Positions 8,905 to 18,225 are shown, counted from the first letter of the stretch. The stretch is 64,000 nt of DNA from BOG-908 sp963751795 (GCA_963751795.1 CAVVVI010000005.1:101862-165861); one strand, 5' to 3'. Made by a program: numbers and translations. The notes: generated by a model from the letters alone, not told the origin.

Positions 8905-9600
8905 GTGCGCGTGGCGCTCTACTGGGCGGCCGACCGGCAGGACCCGCTGACCATCGCCGGCAATGCCTGGCTCGGCCGCGATCCGGAGAGCGGCGCCCCG
9001 GTGGCGCAGCCGGCGATCGCCGGCTTGGCCGAAGCGGCCGCTGCGCCACGGCTCTACGGCTTCCACGCCACGCTGCGCCCGCCCATGCGTCTGGCTACCG
9101 GGTGGGAGGAGTTCATCGGGGCCGCGCAGGCCTTAGCCGACGCCGCGGCGCCGTTCGCGCTGCCGCTGCTGGGCGTGGTGGCTGATGGCGGTTTCATCGC
9201 CCTCGGCTTGCAGGCGCCCTGCCCGGCCCTGCACGCGCTGGCCGATGCCTGCGTGACAGGCACCGACCGCCACCGGCTGGCAGCGGGATCAGCCGAGTTG
9301 GCCCGCCGCCGTGCGGCCGGCCTCTCGCCGCGGCAGGAGGCGATGCTGCTGCGGTGGGGCTACCCGCATGTGCTCGAAGAATGGCGGTTCCACATGACGC
9401 TGACCGGCCGCCTAGCGCCCGAGGCAATGGCGCGGCTGCTGCCGCTGGCCGAGGCGCATTTCGCGCCCGCTTTGGCGATGCCGCGCCGCGTGCACGCGAT
9501 CACCGTGTTCACGCAGCGTGGCGATGCCCCGTTCCTGATTGCCGAACGGTTGGAATTGGTCGGCGCGCCCGGCAGCGTGCCGCAGCCGAAGCTGCCGTAA
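8905..9600 (+). CDS. DUF1045 phosphonate metabolism protein (2H-phosphoesterase-like)
   Basis: A 231-residue protein starting at GTG 8905, five bases after phnM. It carries two H-x-T/S motifs typical of the 2H phosphoesterase fold: GFHATLRPP near residue 52 and FHMTLTGRL near residue 160. DUF1045 proteins are routinely encoded with phosphonate (phn) genes and are annotated as putative phosphonate metabolism proteins. By analogy with 2H enzymes it could open a cyclic phosphate such as ribose 1,2-cyclic phosphate, but this is inference from fold and neighbourhood. Confidence 0.88.
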   Translation: MRVALYWAADRQDPLTIAGNAWLGRDPESGAPVAQPAIAGLAEAAAAPRLYGFHATLRPPMRLATGWEEFIGAAQALADAAAPFALPLLGVVADGGFIALGLQAPCPALHALADACVTGTDRHRLAAGSAELARRRAAGLSPRQEAMLLRWGYPHVLEEWRFHMTLTGRLAPEAMARLLPLAEAHFAPALAMPRRVHAITVFTQRGDAPFLIAERLELVGAPGSVPQPKLP

Positions 9601-9654
9601 CCACGGCTCGCCTATCGGGGCGGGCCGCCAACCGGCAGCCACGCCCCGCCGCAC

Positions 9655-11739
9655 TCACTTGGCGTTCATGATCTCGTCGGCCACGTTGCGCGGCACGGGA
9701 TCGTAGTGGTGGAACTGCATCGTGAAGGATGCGCGGCCCTTCGTCATCGAGCGCAGATGCGAGATGTAGCCGAACATCTCCTTCAGCGGCACGTGCGCGC
9801 GCACGATCACCGTGCTGCCCGAGCTCTCCTGGTTCTGGATCATGCCGCGGCGACGGTTGAGGTCGCCCACCACGTCACCCACGTGATCCTGCGGCGTGGT
9901 GCACTCCACGTCCATGATCGGTTCCAGGATCACCGGGCCGGCCTTCTTCATGCCCTCGCGGAAACACGCCTTGGATGCGATCTCGAAGGCCAGCGCCGAC
10001 GAGTCGACGTCGTGGTACTTGCCGTCGATCAGCGTGTAGCGGAAATCCACCGTCTGGAACCCGGCCAGCACGCCGGTATCGGCCTGCACGCGGATGCCCT
10101 TTTCCACGGCGGGGATGTATTCCTTGGGCACCGTGCCGCCGACCACCTTGTTTTCGAACTCGATGCCGGCGTTCCGCTCCAGCGGCTCGAACGTCACCTT
10201 CACCTCGGCATACTGGCCCGATCCGCCCGACTGCTTCTTGTGCGTGTACGTCTCGGTGTGCGTCTTGCTGATCGTCTCGCGGTAGGCCACCTGCGGCGCG
10301 CCCACGTTGGCATCTACGCCGTATTCGCGGCGCAGGCGGTCGATGATGATCTCCAGATGCAGCTCGCCCATGCCCGAAAGGATGGTCTGGCCGGTCTCCT
10401 GGTCGGTCTTCAGCCGCAGGCTCGGGTCTTCGCCGGCCAGCTTCTGCAGGCCCAGCGTCATCTTCTCCACGCCGTCCTTGGTCTTGGGCTCCACGCTGAT
10501 GTCGATCACCGGCACCGGGAAAGCCATGCGCTCCAGGATCACCGGATCGTCGCTGGAGGCCAGCGTGTCGCCGGTGCCGGTATCCTTCAGTCCCACGAAG
10601 GCCGCGATGTCGCCGGCGAACACTTCCTTGATCTCGGCGCGCTTGTCGGCGTGCATCTGGAACATGCGGCCGATGCGCTCGCGATGATCCTTGGTGGTGT
10701 TCTGCACCATGTCGCCCTGCTTGAGCGTGCCGGCATAGACGCGCACGAAGGTCAGCGTGCCGTATTTGTCGTTGATGATCTTGAAGGCCAGGCCGGCGAA
10801 CGGCGCTTTCGGGTTGGCCGGGATCACGCGGCGATCGTCGTCGATCCGCTCCTCCACGCCCTCTTCGGCGGCAATCTTGATGCCCGGCACGTCCACCGGC
10901 GAAGGCAGGTAATCCAGCACGGCATCGAGCAGCGGCTGCACGCCCTTGTTCTTGAACGCGGTGCCGCACAGCACGGGGCGGAACTCGCCCGAGATGGCGC
11001 CCTTCTTGATGCACTTCTTCAGCGTGGCGACATCGACGTCGCCGTTCTCGAAATACTCTTCCATCGCGGTGGTATCGACGCTGACCGCGGTGTCGAGCAG
11101 GAGCTGGCGGTATTCCTTCGCCTTCTCCATCATGTCGGCGGGGATTTCCTCGTCGTGGAACTTGGCACCCAGCTCGCCGCCTTCCCACACGATGGCCTTC
11201 ATCTCGACCAGGTCCACCACGCCGATGAAGTTCTCCTCGATGCCGATCGGCAGCTGCAACGGCAGCGCGATGATGTCGAGCTTCTCCTTCAGCGTGTCGA
11301 AGGCGCGGTAGAAATCGGCGCCGGTGCGGTCGAGCTTGTTGATGAAGATGATGCGCGGCACGTTGTAGCGGTCAGCCAGGCGCCAGTTGGTCTCGCTCTG
11401 CGGCTGCACGCCAGCCACGCCTTCGATGATGAAGATCGCGCCGTCGAGCACGCGCAGGCTGCGGTTCACCTCGATGTTGAAATCGATGTGGCCGGGCGTG
11501 TCGATGATGTTGATGCGGTGGTCTTTCCACTCGCAGGTGACGGCGGCCGAGGTGATCGTGATGCCACGCTCACGCTCCTGCTCCATGTAGTCGGTCGTCG
11601 TGTTGCCGTCATGCACCTCGCCGATGCGGTGCGACACGCCCGTGTAATACAAGATACGCTCGGTGGTCGTCGTCTTGCCCGCGTCGATGTGGGCGGTAAT
11701 GCCGATGTTGCGCAGCTTGTTCAGGTCGGTGGCAGACAC
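9655..11739 (-). CDS. fusA: Elongation factor G
   Basis: Translocation GTPase of 694 residues. The GTG at 11739 is chosen because GGAGG sits seven bases upstream and it gives the normal N-terminus; longer in-frame ATGs lack a ribosome-binding site. The P-loop AHIDAGKT is at residues 16-23, the switch II motif DTPGH follows, and INKLD completes the G domain. Domains II-V are intact, with SGMGELHLEI in domain III and GYISHLRSMTKGRASFTM near the end. The gene is alone, not beside rpsL, rpsG or tuf, and its switch II region reads GHIDFNIEV rather than the GHVDFTIEV usual for EF-G. It may therefore be a second EF-G copy or a displaced single copy. Confidence 0.93.
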   Translation of the reverse strand: MSATDLNKLRNIGITAHIDAGKTTTTERILYYTGVSHRIGEVHDGNTTTDYMEQERERGITITSAAVTCEWKDHRINIIDTPGHIDFNIEVNRSLRVLDGAIFIIEGVAGVQPQSETNWRLADRYNVPRIIFINKLDRTGADFYRAFDTLKEKLDIIALPLQLPIGIEENFIGVVDLVEMKAIVWEGGELGAKFHDEEIPADMMEKAKEYRQLLLDTAVSVDTTAMEEYFENGDVDVATLKKCIKKGAISGEFRPVLCGTAFKNKGVQPLLDAVLDYLPSPVDVPGIKIAAEEGVEERIDDDRRVIPANPKAPFAGLAFKIINDKYGTLTFVRVYAGTLKQGDMVQNTTKDHRERIGRMFQMHADKRAEIKEVFAGDIAAFVGLKDTGTGDTLASSDDPVILERMAFPVPVIDISVEPKTKDGVEKMTLGLQKLAGEDPSLRLKTDQETGQTILSGMGELHLEIIIDRLRREYGVDANVGAPQVAYRETISKTHTETYTHKKQSGGSGQYAEVKVTFEPLERNAGIEFENKVVGGTVPKEYIPAVEKGIRVQADTGVLAGFQTVDFRYTLIDGKYHDVDSSALAFEIASKACFREGMKKAGPVILEPIMDVECTTPQDHVGDVVGDLNRRRGMIQNQESSGSTVIVRAHVPLKEMFGYISHLRSMTKGRASFTMQFHHYDPVPRNVADEIMNAK

Positions 11740-11881
11740 GGGAGGCCTCCATGCCATGACGGACGCCGACGAGACCTCTCGCGCGCCTGAACATGGACGG
11801 GTGTTGGTTGACGCGGGTCCAATGCAAGAAAGCCTGCCGTTTTGCAAGCAGGAACCCCCGGCGGCGGCGTGCGGGGCAAGC

Positions 11882-12979
11882 TCACAGGCCGTGCAGCACT
11901 TCCGGAATGGCCGCCTTCACCTTGAAGAAGCCGGCGGTGCTGCGCGGCCACACCGCGGCATCCCAGGGCCGCAGGATGCGAACGCCATCGGGAAGGGCAT
12001 CGGCCGAGGGGCCGACCGGGGCCCAGGCGGCCACCGCGGGCAGGCCGCCGGCATCGCTGGCCACGGGGCAGCCGAAATGCGCCGCCGCGCGCGCCAGCCC
12101 GTCGGCCATCGCAGCCTCGTCGGCGGCGCGCACCGCCGGTGCCGCGCCCTCGGCATGCGCGGTTACACCCACCACCCGCGCCACCTGGGCCGCGTCCAGG
12201 CCCAGGCTTTCCGGGTGCAGATCATCCAAATGCAGCAGCAGCGCCACCGGGCCGGCCGGCAGCCCGGCGGTGGCGGGCAGGCGCCGCGCCGGCCGGCCCT
12301 CCGGCTCGTCGAGCGGCTCGGGCGTCTCGTTGAGGCCCTGCGGGTCGTAGCGGCCTTCGGTGTAGCGGCGGATGTTCTCGGCCCGCGCCACATAGGCCTT
12401 GCCGCGCGTATGCAGACCGGCCACCCAGCGCCAGGAGAGCGTGTTGCTGGCCGGATCGCCATCGATCAAATGCCGCATGAACAGGTCGGCCCCCAGCGCC
12501 CAGGGCAGGCGGAGCGTGAAGATCCAGATCGAGGCGAACCACATGCGGGTGTGGTTGTGCAGCCAATTATCGGCCGCCAGCGCGCGCGCCCAATCATCGA
12601 AGCCGTCGATGCCGGTGGCGCCGCCCACCGCCTGCTCGTAAGCGCGGCGCTGGCCGGAGGATGCCAGCAACCCGGCCTGCGCCTCGGCCAGGCGGGCGCG
12701 ATACTCGGTCCACAGCCACGGCCGGGTTTCCAGATGGCCCTTGAAGTAGCTGCGCCAGAACACTTCCTGGACGAACTTTTCCGCTCCCTCGCCGTGGGCA
12801 TCGTGCGCGGCCTCCACCACCTCCTGCTCCAGCAGCAGCCGCCGCCGCAGATAGGGCGACAGGCGCGACGTGGTGGGCCGCGCCTCCGGCCCGGCATCGG
12901 TGTTGCGCCGATCGGCATAGCGGCGGCCGAGCGCTTGCGTGCAGGCGGCCAGCGCGGCCAGGCCGGCCTGGCGCGTCAT
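11882..12979 (-). CDS. Photolyase/cryptochrome-like FAD-binding domain protein
   Basis: A 365-residue flavoprotein of the DNA photolyase/cryptochrome superfamily lacking the usual N-terminal antenna domain. The FAD-binding domain fills the first two thirds: RLSPYLRRRLLLEQEVV, VFWRSYFKGHLE, TGIDGFDDWARAL, NWLHNHTRMWFASIW and the hallmark DGDPASNTLSWRWVAG (about residues 170-190). The last third (about 110 residues) has an alpha/beta look, with VALLLHLDDLHPESL and a terminal FFKVKAAIP. The ATG at 12979 gives the compact N-terminus; in-frame ATGs at 12997 and 13006 are possible. Related short proteins occur in other alphaproteobacteria, and whether they repair DNA or sense light is not established. 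Confidence 0.82.
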   Translation of the reverse strand: MTRQAGLAALAACTQALGRRYADRRNTDAGPEARPTTSRLSPYLRRRLLLEQEVVEAAHDAHGEGAEKFVQEVFWRSYFKGHLETRPWLWTEYRARLAEAQAGLLASSGQRRAYEQAVGGATGIDGFDDWARALAADNWLHNHTRMWFASIWIFTLRLPWALGADLFMRHLIDGDPASNTLSWRWVAGLHTRGKAYVARAENIRRYTEGRYDPQGLNETPEPLDEPEGRPARRLPATAGLPAGPVALLLHLDDLHPESLGLDAAQVARVVGVTAHAEGAAPAVRAADEAAMADGLARAAAHFGCPVASDAGGLPAVAAWAPVGPSADALPDGVRILRPWDAAVWPRSTAGFFKVKAAIPEVLHGL

Positions 12980-13111
12980 CGTGTAACCCTGATCCATGCC
13001 CGGCATGTGGCGCCCGCGGCGCCGGGCGTAAGGGCTGCCCGCCCGCCCATGCACCGGCGGGCATACACTTCGTCACTGCGGGTAACATGGGCCGCTGCTA
13101 TAGCCCGGGAC

Positions 13112-14500
13112 ATGGACAACGCAGCTTTCGTCGCCGTCGCGCGCTTCGGCCTGGGCCGCAATCCGCAGGAGCAGCTGCCCCACGATCCGCGCGCCTGGCT
13201 GCGCGCCCAGCTCGACGGGCCGGACACCACCCCGGCCGACGGCCTGCCCGATACCGCGGCCGGCCTCCTGCTGGTGCAGGCGCAGGTGGCTGGGCTGATG
13301 CAGGGCAACCAGGGCGCCAACGCCAATCCCGGCAACATGGGCCCGGGCAGCATGGCGGCCGCCGGCATGGGCGCGCTCGGCCCGGCCAAGGCCATGGAGC
13401 CGATGAAGGCCCACCCGGTCGGCGCCCTGGTGCAGCGCGAGTCCCGCGCCCTGCTCGACCGCGCGCTGGTGACCGACACGCCGTATCGCGAGCGCCTCGT
13501 CTGGTTCTGGGCCAACCACTTCACCATCGCCGCCCGCTCGCTGGTCGCTTCGGCCTGCGGCGGCGCCTATATCCGCGAGGCGATCCGCCCGCACGTGACC
13601 GGCCGCTTCGCCGACATGCTGCTGGCCGTCATGCGCCACCCGGCGATGCTGAACTACCTCAACCAGGCGCAGTCCGCCGGCCCCGACAGCCCCGCCGGCC
13701 AGCGCCGCCATCTCGGCCTGAACGAGAACCTGGCGCGCGAGTGCCTGGAGCTGCACACCGTCTCGCCAGCCTCCGGCTACACCCAGGCAGACGTCACCAA
13801 CTTCGCCCGCGTGCTGACCGGCTGGTCGATCGAGGCCAAGCAGCCCCCTCTGGGTTTCCGGTTCCGGCCCGGCATGCACGAGCCCGGGGAGATCGAGGTG
13901 ATGGGCCGCATCTGGCCCTCCGGCGAGGAAGGCGGCGTGGCGCTGCTCGGCTGGCTGGGCACCCACCCGGCCACCTACCATCATTTGGCCGACAAATTGT
14001 GCCGCCATTTCGTGGCCGACGAGCCGCCACGGGGCGAGGTGGCGCGCATCGAGGCGGTGCTGCGCGACACCCAGGGCGATCTGGGCGCGGCGGCCGCGGC
14101 GCTGATCGAGCTGCCGGGCGCCTGGCAGCCGGCGGCCAAGCTGCGCACGCCGCAGGATTACGTCGTCGCCTGCCTGCGCGCGCTGGGTGCCCAACCCGAC
14201 ACGGTGCCCGAGGTGGCGCATATGGTGGGCGGGCTGGGCGAGCCGCTGTTCCACGCCCCGTTCCCGATCGGCTGGCCCGACCGTGCTGCGGACTGGTCCG
14301 GCCCCGAAGCCATGCTGCAGCGCGTCGATTTCGCCTACGGGGTGGCCGGCCGCCACGCCAGCGTGGACCCCGAGCAGCTGGCCCAGGCCACGCTGGGGCC
14401 GCTGCTCAGCGCCACCACGCTCGCTCAGATCAGGTCGGCCGGCTCGCGCCGCGACGGGCTGACCCTGCTGCTGTCTTCCCCCGAGTTCCAGAGGCGCTGA
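13112..14500 (+). CDS. DUF1800 family protein
   Basis: A 462-residue member of DUF1800. The N-terminus FVAVARFGLGRNP and the central block LGLNENLARECLELHTV (the family form is NENLARELLELHT) identify it. The region around residues 70-90 is rich in Gly, Asn, Ala and Met and looks disordered. DUF1800 proteins are usually encoded directly upstream of a DUF1501 protein, as here, with a single base between the stop and the next ATG. The pair is thought to act together in the envelope, but its biochemical role is unknown. I see no strong signal peptide in this protein. Confidence 0.88.
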   Translation: MDNAAFVAVARFGLGRNPQEQLPHDPRAWLRAQLDGPDTTPADGLPDTAAGLLLVQAQVAGLMQGNQGANANPGNMGPGSMAAAGMGALGPAKAMEPMKAHPVGALVQRESRALLDRALVTDTPYRERLVWFWANHFTIAARSLVASACGGAYIREAIRPHVTGRFADMLLAVMRHPAMLNYLNQAQSAGPDSPAGQRRHLGLNENLARECLELHTVSPASGYTQADVTNFARVLTGWSIEAKQPPLGFRFRPGMHEPGEIEVMGRIWPSGEEGGVALLGWLGTHPATYHHLADKLCRHFVADEPPRGEVARIEAVLRDTQGDLGAAAAALIELPGAWQPAAKLRTPQDYVVACLRALGAQPDTVPEVAHMVGGLGEPLFHAPFPIGWPDRAADWSGPEAMLQRVDFAYGVAGRHASVDPEQLAQATLGPLLSATTLAQIRSAGSRRDGLTLLLSSPEFQRR

Positions 14501-14501
14501 G

Positions 14502-15726
14502 ATGACCCGTTCCCCGCTTTGCACCGACGCGCCGGGCCTGGGCGGCGTGCGCCTCTCACGCCGCGCCACCCTGCTCGGGCTGACCGCCGCGTTCACCCTG
14601 GGCGGCACCTCGATGGCGCTGGCCGCACCGGAAACCGACCAGCGGCTGGTCGTGGTGCTGCTGCGCGGCGCCATGGACGGGCTATCGGCCGTGCAGCCCT
14701 ATGGCGACCCAGCCTTTGCCGGCGTGCGCGGCCGGCTGGCTTTGCCCACCCCCGGCCAGCCCGGCGGCGTGCTGGATCTGGGCGGCACGTACGGCCTGCA
14801 CCCGGCCCTGGCGCAGCTGCACACGATGTATGCAGCCAATCAGGCCGTTCTGGTGCACGCGGTGGCCGGCCATTACCGCAGCCGCAGCCATTTCGAGGCG
14901 CAGGACTGCCTGGAGAGCGGCGCCGACCAGCGGCTGAACAGCGGCTGGCTGAACCGCGCGGTCGCCATGATGCCGGCCAGTGGCGGGCGCGACCTGGCGC
15001 TCTCCGTCGGCCTGTCGGCGCCGCTGCTGCTGCGCGGACCGGCCAGCGTGGAAGCCTGGGCGCCGGACCATTTCGCCCGCCCCACCGCCGACCTCTACCA
15101 GCGCCTGCTGGCTGTTACCACGCGCGATCCCGTGGTGGGGCCGGCCATGGCCGAGGGGCTGAAGCAGCGCGGCTTTGCGGCCGCCGCACTGGGCGGCGTG
15201 GCCGCCGACCCTGCGCATGACCGCAGCTTCGAGGTGCTGGCCAGCGCCGCCGGCCGCCTGCTCGCCCAGCCGAACGGACCGCGCGTGGCCGCGCTGGAGG
15301 TGGGCGGCTGGGACACCCATGCCGGGCAGGAGCGGGCCATCGCCCTCGCACTCGGCCAGCTCGATGCCGGGCTGGGCGCGCTGCGCACCGCGCTGGGCCC
15401 GGCCTGGGACCGCACGGTGGTGCTGGCGCTGACGGAGTTCGGGCGCACCGCCCACATCAACGGCACCAACGGCACCGATCACGGCACCGCCGGCGTGGCG
15501 CTGGTGGCTGGGCGGCGCCGTCGCCGGCGGCCGCGTGCGGGCGGACTGGCCCGGGCTCGGCGCCGGCCGCCTGTTCGAGAACCGCGACCTGGCGCCCACC
15601 ACCGACCTGCGCAGCGTGATCAAGGGCGTGCTGACCGATCACATGCGCCTGCCCGAAGCGGCGCTGCGGCGCGTGCTGCCGGGCAGCGAGGGCGCCCAGG
15701 CGATGACGGGGCTGATCCGGACGTAG
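14502..15726 (+). pseudogene. DUF1501 family exported protein, one-base frameshift near the C-terminus
   Basis: A DUF1501 protein related in fold to sulfatases and alkaline phosphatases. The N-terminus has a Tat-like signal: LSRRATLLGLTAAFTLGG ending in LAA. Conserved blocks include VVVLLRGAMDGLSAVQPYGDP, HYRSRSHFEAQDCLESG, EVGGWDTHAGQE and LTEFGRTAHINGTNGTDHGT. At about 15506 the frame breaks (VALVAGRRR) and the protein resumes one frame over as LGGAVAGGRVRADWPGLG, ending at the TAG at 15724-15726. One extra G in GTGGCTG explains this. The rejoined protein of about 407 residues is otherwise complete. This is the second single-base insertion in the window (see bioA), so a sequencing or assembly error is a real possibility. 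Confidence 0.87.
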
Positions 15727-15737
15727 TCCGGCGCCGC

Positions 15738-16364
15738 TCAGGCGGCGGCGATCGCCGCGTTCATCGCCCGCACGCCGGCCACCGGCCCGTCCGCGCAGCC
15801 CCACACGGCCTGGCACACCGCCAGGAAATTCGCCCCCGCGCGCACCAGGGGAGCGCAGTTCTCTGGCGAGATGCCGCCCACGGCGACGGCGGGCAGCTCC
15901 ATCAGCTCGGCCCACCACGCCAGCAGCTCGATCTCGGGCGGTTCCTCCGTCATCTTCGTCGCACTCGGGAAAAAGGCGCCGAACGAGACGTAATCGGCGT
16001 CCGCCTCGCCGGCCCGCAAGGCGAGGTCCCGGCTGCCGTAACAGGAGACGCCGAGCTGCAGCTGGCGGCCCAGCACCCGGCGCGCCTCGTCCGGCGCGCT
16101 GTCGGCGGCGCCCACATGCGCACCGTCGCAGCCGGTCTCGACGGCCAGATCCGGCCGGTTGTTCAGGATCAGCGCCACACCGCGCGCCTGGGCTATCGGC
16201 CGCACCAGATCGACGGCACGGCGGATGGCATCATCATCGGCGCCGGTCAGCCGCAGCTGCAGCGCGGCCACCGCACCGGCATCCAGTGCGGCCGCCAGGC
16301 TCGCCGCGAAATCGGGGGGCAGCGCGGGCGGGGTGAGCAGGTAAAGGCTGCAATCATGGGGCAT
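15738..16364 (-). CDS. thiE: Thiamine-phosphate synthase
   Basis: Couples HMP-pyrophosphate with HET-phosphate to make thiamine monophosphate. The 208-residue TIM-barrel protein contains LYLLTPP at the N-terminus, ALQLRL, LILNNRPDLA, CDGAHVGAAD, LGVSCYGSRDLA, DYVSFGAFFPSATK and AVGGISPENC, all canonical ThiE blocks. It is followed convergently by the frameshifted DUF1501 gene. No TPP riboswitch is visible in the roughly 150 bp between it and the upstream aldolase gene, which a family B repeat occupies. Confidence 0.95.
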   Translation of the reverse strand: MPHDCSLYLLTPPALPPDFAASLAAALDAGAVAALQLRLTGADDDAIRRAVDLVRPIAQARGVALILNNRPDLAVETGCDGAHVGAADSAPDEARRVLGRQLQLGVSCYGSRDLALRAGEADADYVSFGAFFPSATKMTEEPPEIELLAWWAELMELPAVAVGGISPENCAPLVRAGANFLAVCQAVWGCADGPVAGVRAMNAAIAAA

Positions 16365-16414
16365 GGGCGGGAAGGTTCGTCCTTATCATGGCAGCCGACG
16401 CTGCCTCGAACGGA

Positions 16415-16501
16415 AAGGCCAGGGGCTCTGCCCCTGGACCCCGTTGGGGTTTGAAACCCCAAACCCCCGATTATTTAAGGGGCGAAGCCCCTTGCCTTTT
16501 A
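16415..16501. repeat. Family B double-hairpin repeat, copy 2
   Basis: Inverted relative to copy 1: CCAGGGGC / GCCCCTGG, then TTGGGGTTT / AAACCCCAA, followed by an extra hairpin AAGGGGC / GCCCCTT absent from the other copies. It sits between the 3' end of the aldolase gene and the start of thiE. Confidence 0.85.
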
Positions 16502-16514
16502 CGCCCACCAACAC

Positions 16515-17453
16515 CTAACCCGCAGCCACCGATGCCGGCTTGCGGTAGATGTCGATGATCTTGGCCAGCAGCGCCAACGCCTCGGCCCGCGGGCGCTGGA
16601 AGGTGTTGCGGCCGATGATTGCGCCGTTGGCGCCACCGTCGCGAATGCCCTGGATCGTCTTGAGCAGCGCCTCGGTATCCTTATTGTTCTCGCCGCCGGA
16701 GAACACGACGATACGGCGGCCGTCGAAGCAGCTCTGCACCACGTGGCGCACGCGCTCGGCCATGGTGCCGCGCGGGATATTCTGCTCCTCGTACACCTTC
16801 TTGGCAGCCGGCAGGCTGAGGTGCTCGGTGGGCGGCTTCACCTTGATGATGTGGGCGCCCATCAGCGCGGCCATGTGCGCGGCATAGGCGCAGATGTCGA
16901 GCGCGGTCTCGCCTTCCTTGTCCAGCATCGGGCCGCGCGGGTAGCTCCACACCACCACGGCGAGCCCGGCCGCCTTGGCGTCCTCCGACAGCGCGCGCAG
17001 CTCGTCCATCTGCTTGAAGCAGTATTCGCTGCCCGGGTAGATGGTGAAGCCCACCGCCGAGCAGCCCAGGCGCAGCGCATCGGCCACCGAGCCGGTCACC
17101 GCCTGGTCCTTCTCGGTGGCCAGCGAATTCGACGAGTTCAGCTTCAGGATCAGCGGGATCTGGCCGGCAAACGTGCTGGCGCCGCATTCCAGCATGCCGA
17201 GCGGGGCGGCGAAGGCCGACAGCCCGGCATCGATGGCGAGCTGGAAATGGTAATGCGGATCGTAGGCGGCCGGGTTGGCAGCGAAGCTGCGCGCCGGGCC
17301 GTGCTCGAAGCCCTGGTCCACCGGCAGGATCACCAGCCGGCCGGTGCCACCCAGCGCGCCCGCCGTCAGCATGCGCACCAGATTGGCCCGCGTGCCGGGG
17401 TTATCGCTCTCATAATTGCTGATGATGGTGCGGATTTCGGGCGTCATGGTCAT
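16515..17453 (-). CDS. Class I fructose-bisphosphate aldolase (DhnA/FbaB type)
   Basis: A 312-residue Schiff-base aldolase of the archaeal/DhnA type that cleaves fructose 1,6-bisphosphate. Conserved segments are ILPVDQGFEHGPA, LILKLNSSNSL, GCSAVGFTIYPGSEY, VVVWSYPRGP, the active-site lysine region AHIIKVKPPTEH and the phosphate-binding VFSGGENNKD / GIIGRNTFQR-like blocks. ATGs at 17453 and 17447 are both possible; the first is used. thiE lies downstream on the same strand behind a repeat. Confidence 0.92.
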   Translation of the reverse strand: MTMTPEIRTIISNYESDNPGTRANLVRMLTAGALGGTGRLVILPVDQGFEHGPARSFAANPAAYDPHYHFQLAIDAGLSAFAAPLGMLECGASTFAGQIPLILKLNSSNSLATEKDQAVTGSVADALRLGCSAVGFTIYPGSEYCFKQMDELRALSEDAKAAGLAVVVWSYPRGPMLDKEGETALDICAYAAHMAALMGAHIIKVKPPTEHLSLPAAKKVYEEQNIPRGTMAERVRHVVQSCFDGRRIVVFSGGENNKDTEALLKTIQGIRDGGANGAIIGRNTFQRPRAEALALLAKIIDIYRKPASVAAG

Positions 17454-17514
17454 GGCAGGGTCTCCGGCCGGGGGGCAAAGGTTTGCGGCGGCTTAACCGA
17501 AGCCGCGCCGGCTG

Positions 17515-17928
17515 TCACCCGCCGCCCAGCCAGGCCGAAAGCCGGCGCGCCGCCCCCCTCTGCGCCATGTCCAGGGCCGGCGGCGGGGCGGCCAGAAGCA
17601 CGCGGCCGAGCGCCCCCGCCCGGCCCGCGATGTCGGCCCACACCATCGGGTCAGCCCGCAAAACGATGATACCCTGCCCGGCCCGCAGCGCCTCCAGCGC
17701 GCGGCCCGGCGCATCGCCGCAATCGAGCACGTCGGCCACCGCACCGCCCGGCGCCGCCGCACGGGCCGCCGCCGCCAGTGCCATCCACCAGCCCACGCCG
17801 GCGTAGCAGCCCGCACCCACGCCCGACAGCAGCGTCAGGGGCCGGCCTGCGGCCACCGCCAGCACCGCCTGCGCCATCGCCAGCCCGTGCACCACGACGG
17901 CCGGGGGCAACCCCTCGTTCTGCTCCAT
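17515..17928 (-). CDS. Hypothetical protein
   Basis: A 137-residue alanine-rich protein with no family I recognise. The segment AAGRPLTLLSGVGAGCYAGVGWW is hydrophobic and glycine-rich but has no clear signal peptide, and the rest alternates hydrophobic and basic stretches in an alpha/beta pattern. It is divergent from the small gene preceding zapA and lies just upstream of the aldolase gene on the same strand. Codon and base use match its neighbours, so it is probably a real gene. Confidence 0.6.
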   Translation of the reverse strand: MEQNEGLPPAVVVHGLAMAQAVLAVAAGRPLTLLSGVGAGCYAGVGWWMALAAAARAAAPGGAVADVLDCGDAPGRALEALRAGQGIIVLRADPMVWADIAGRAGALGRVLLAAPPPALDMAQRGAARRLSAWLGGG

Positions 17929-18003
17929 GCTTGACGTTCAAGCCCTTGCGCGCTTTCTCTTCAATCCGAAACGAGGATGCTGCACCGGCGTCCATGGGGT
18001 GCG

Positions 18004-18225
18004 ATGGCCGACAGCGGCGACACCGGACTGGACAAGGCGGGGCTGGACGAGGCGGCGAGGCTGGAAGCCGCCCTGGCACGCATCGCCCGTGCCCGGCCGC
18101 AGGCAGGCGCCGCCAACCGGCCCGCACCCACCCAGCCGAACCCCGACCGGCAGGCCCTGGCCGCCCGGCTCGATGCCCTGATCAGCGACCTGCGCGCCGC
18201 GCTGGGCGGCCACTCCGCCGACTGA
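18004..18225 (+). CDS. Small hypothetical protein upstream of zapA
   Basis: A 73-residue, charged and alanine-rich protein. The N-terminal half (LDKAGLDEAARLEAALARI) and the C-terminal half (ALAARLDALISDLRAAL) are both predicted amphipathic helices or short coiled coils, separated by a Pro-rich linker. It lies 34 bp upstream of zapA on the same strand, the usual place of a short coiled-coil protein in alphaproteobacteria. A role with ZapA in division is plausible but is only inferred from position. Confidence 0.65.
   Translation: MADSGDTGLDKAGLDEAARLEAALARIARARPQAGAANRPAPTQPNPDRQALAARLDALISDLRAALGGHSAD

Noticed and set aside
9706..11790. A 694-codon open frame antisense to fusA
   Set aside because: Shadow of a high-GC gene: rich in Arg, Ala, Leu, Val and His with no domain, while the opposite strand is a complete EF-G.
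16365..16514. TPP riboswitch upstream of thiE
   Set aside because: No CUGAGA or ACCUGA-type core is visible between the aldolase gene and thiE; the space is a family B repeat.
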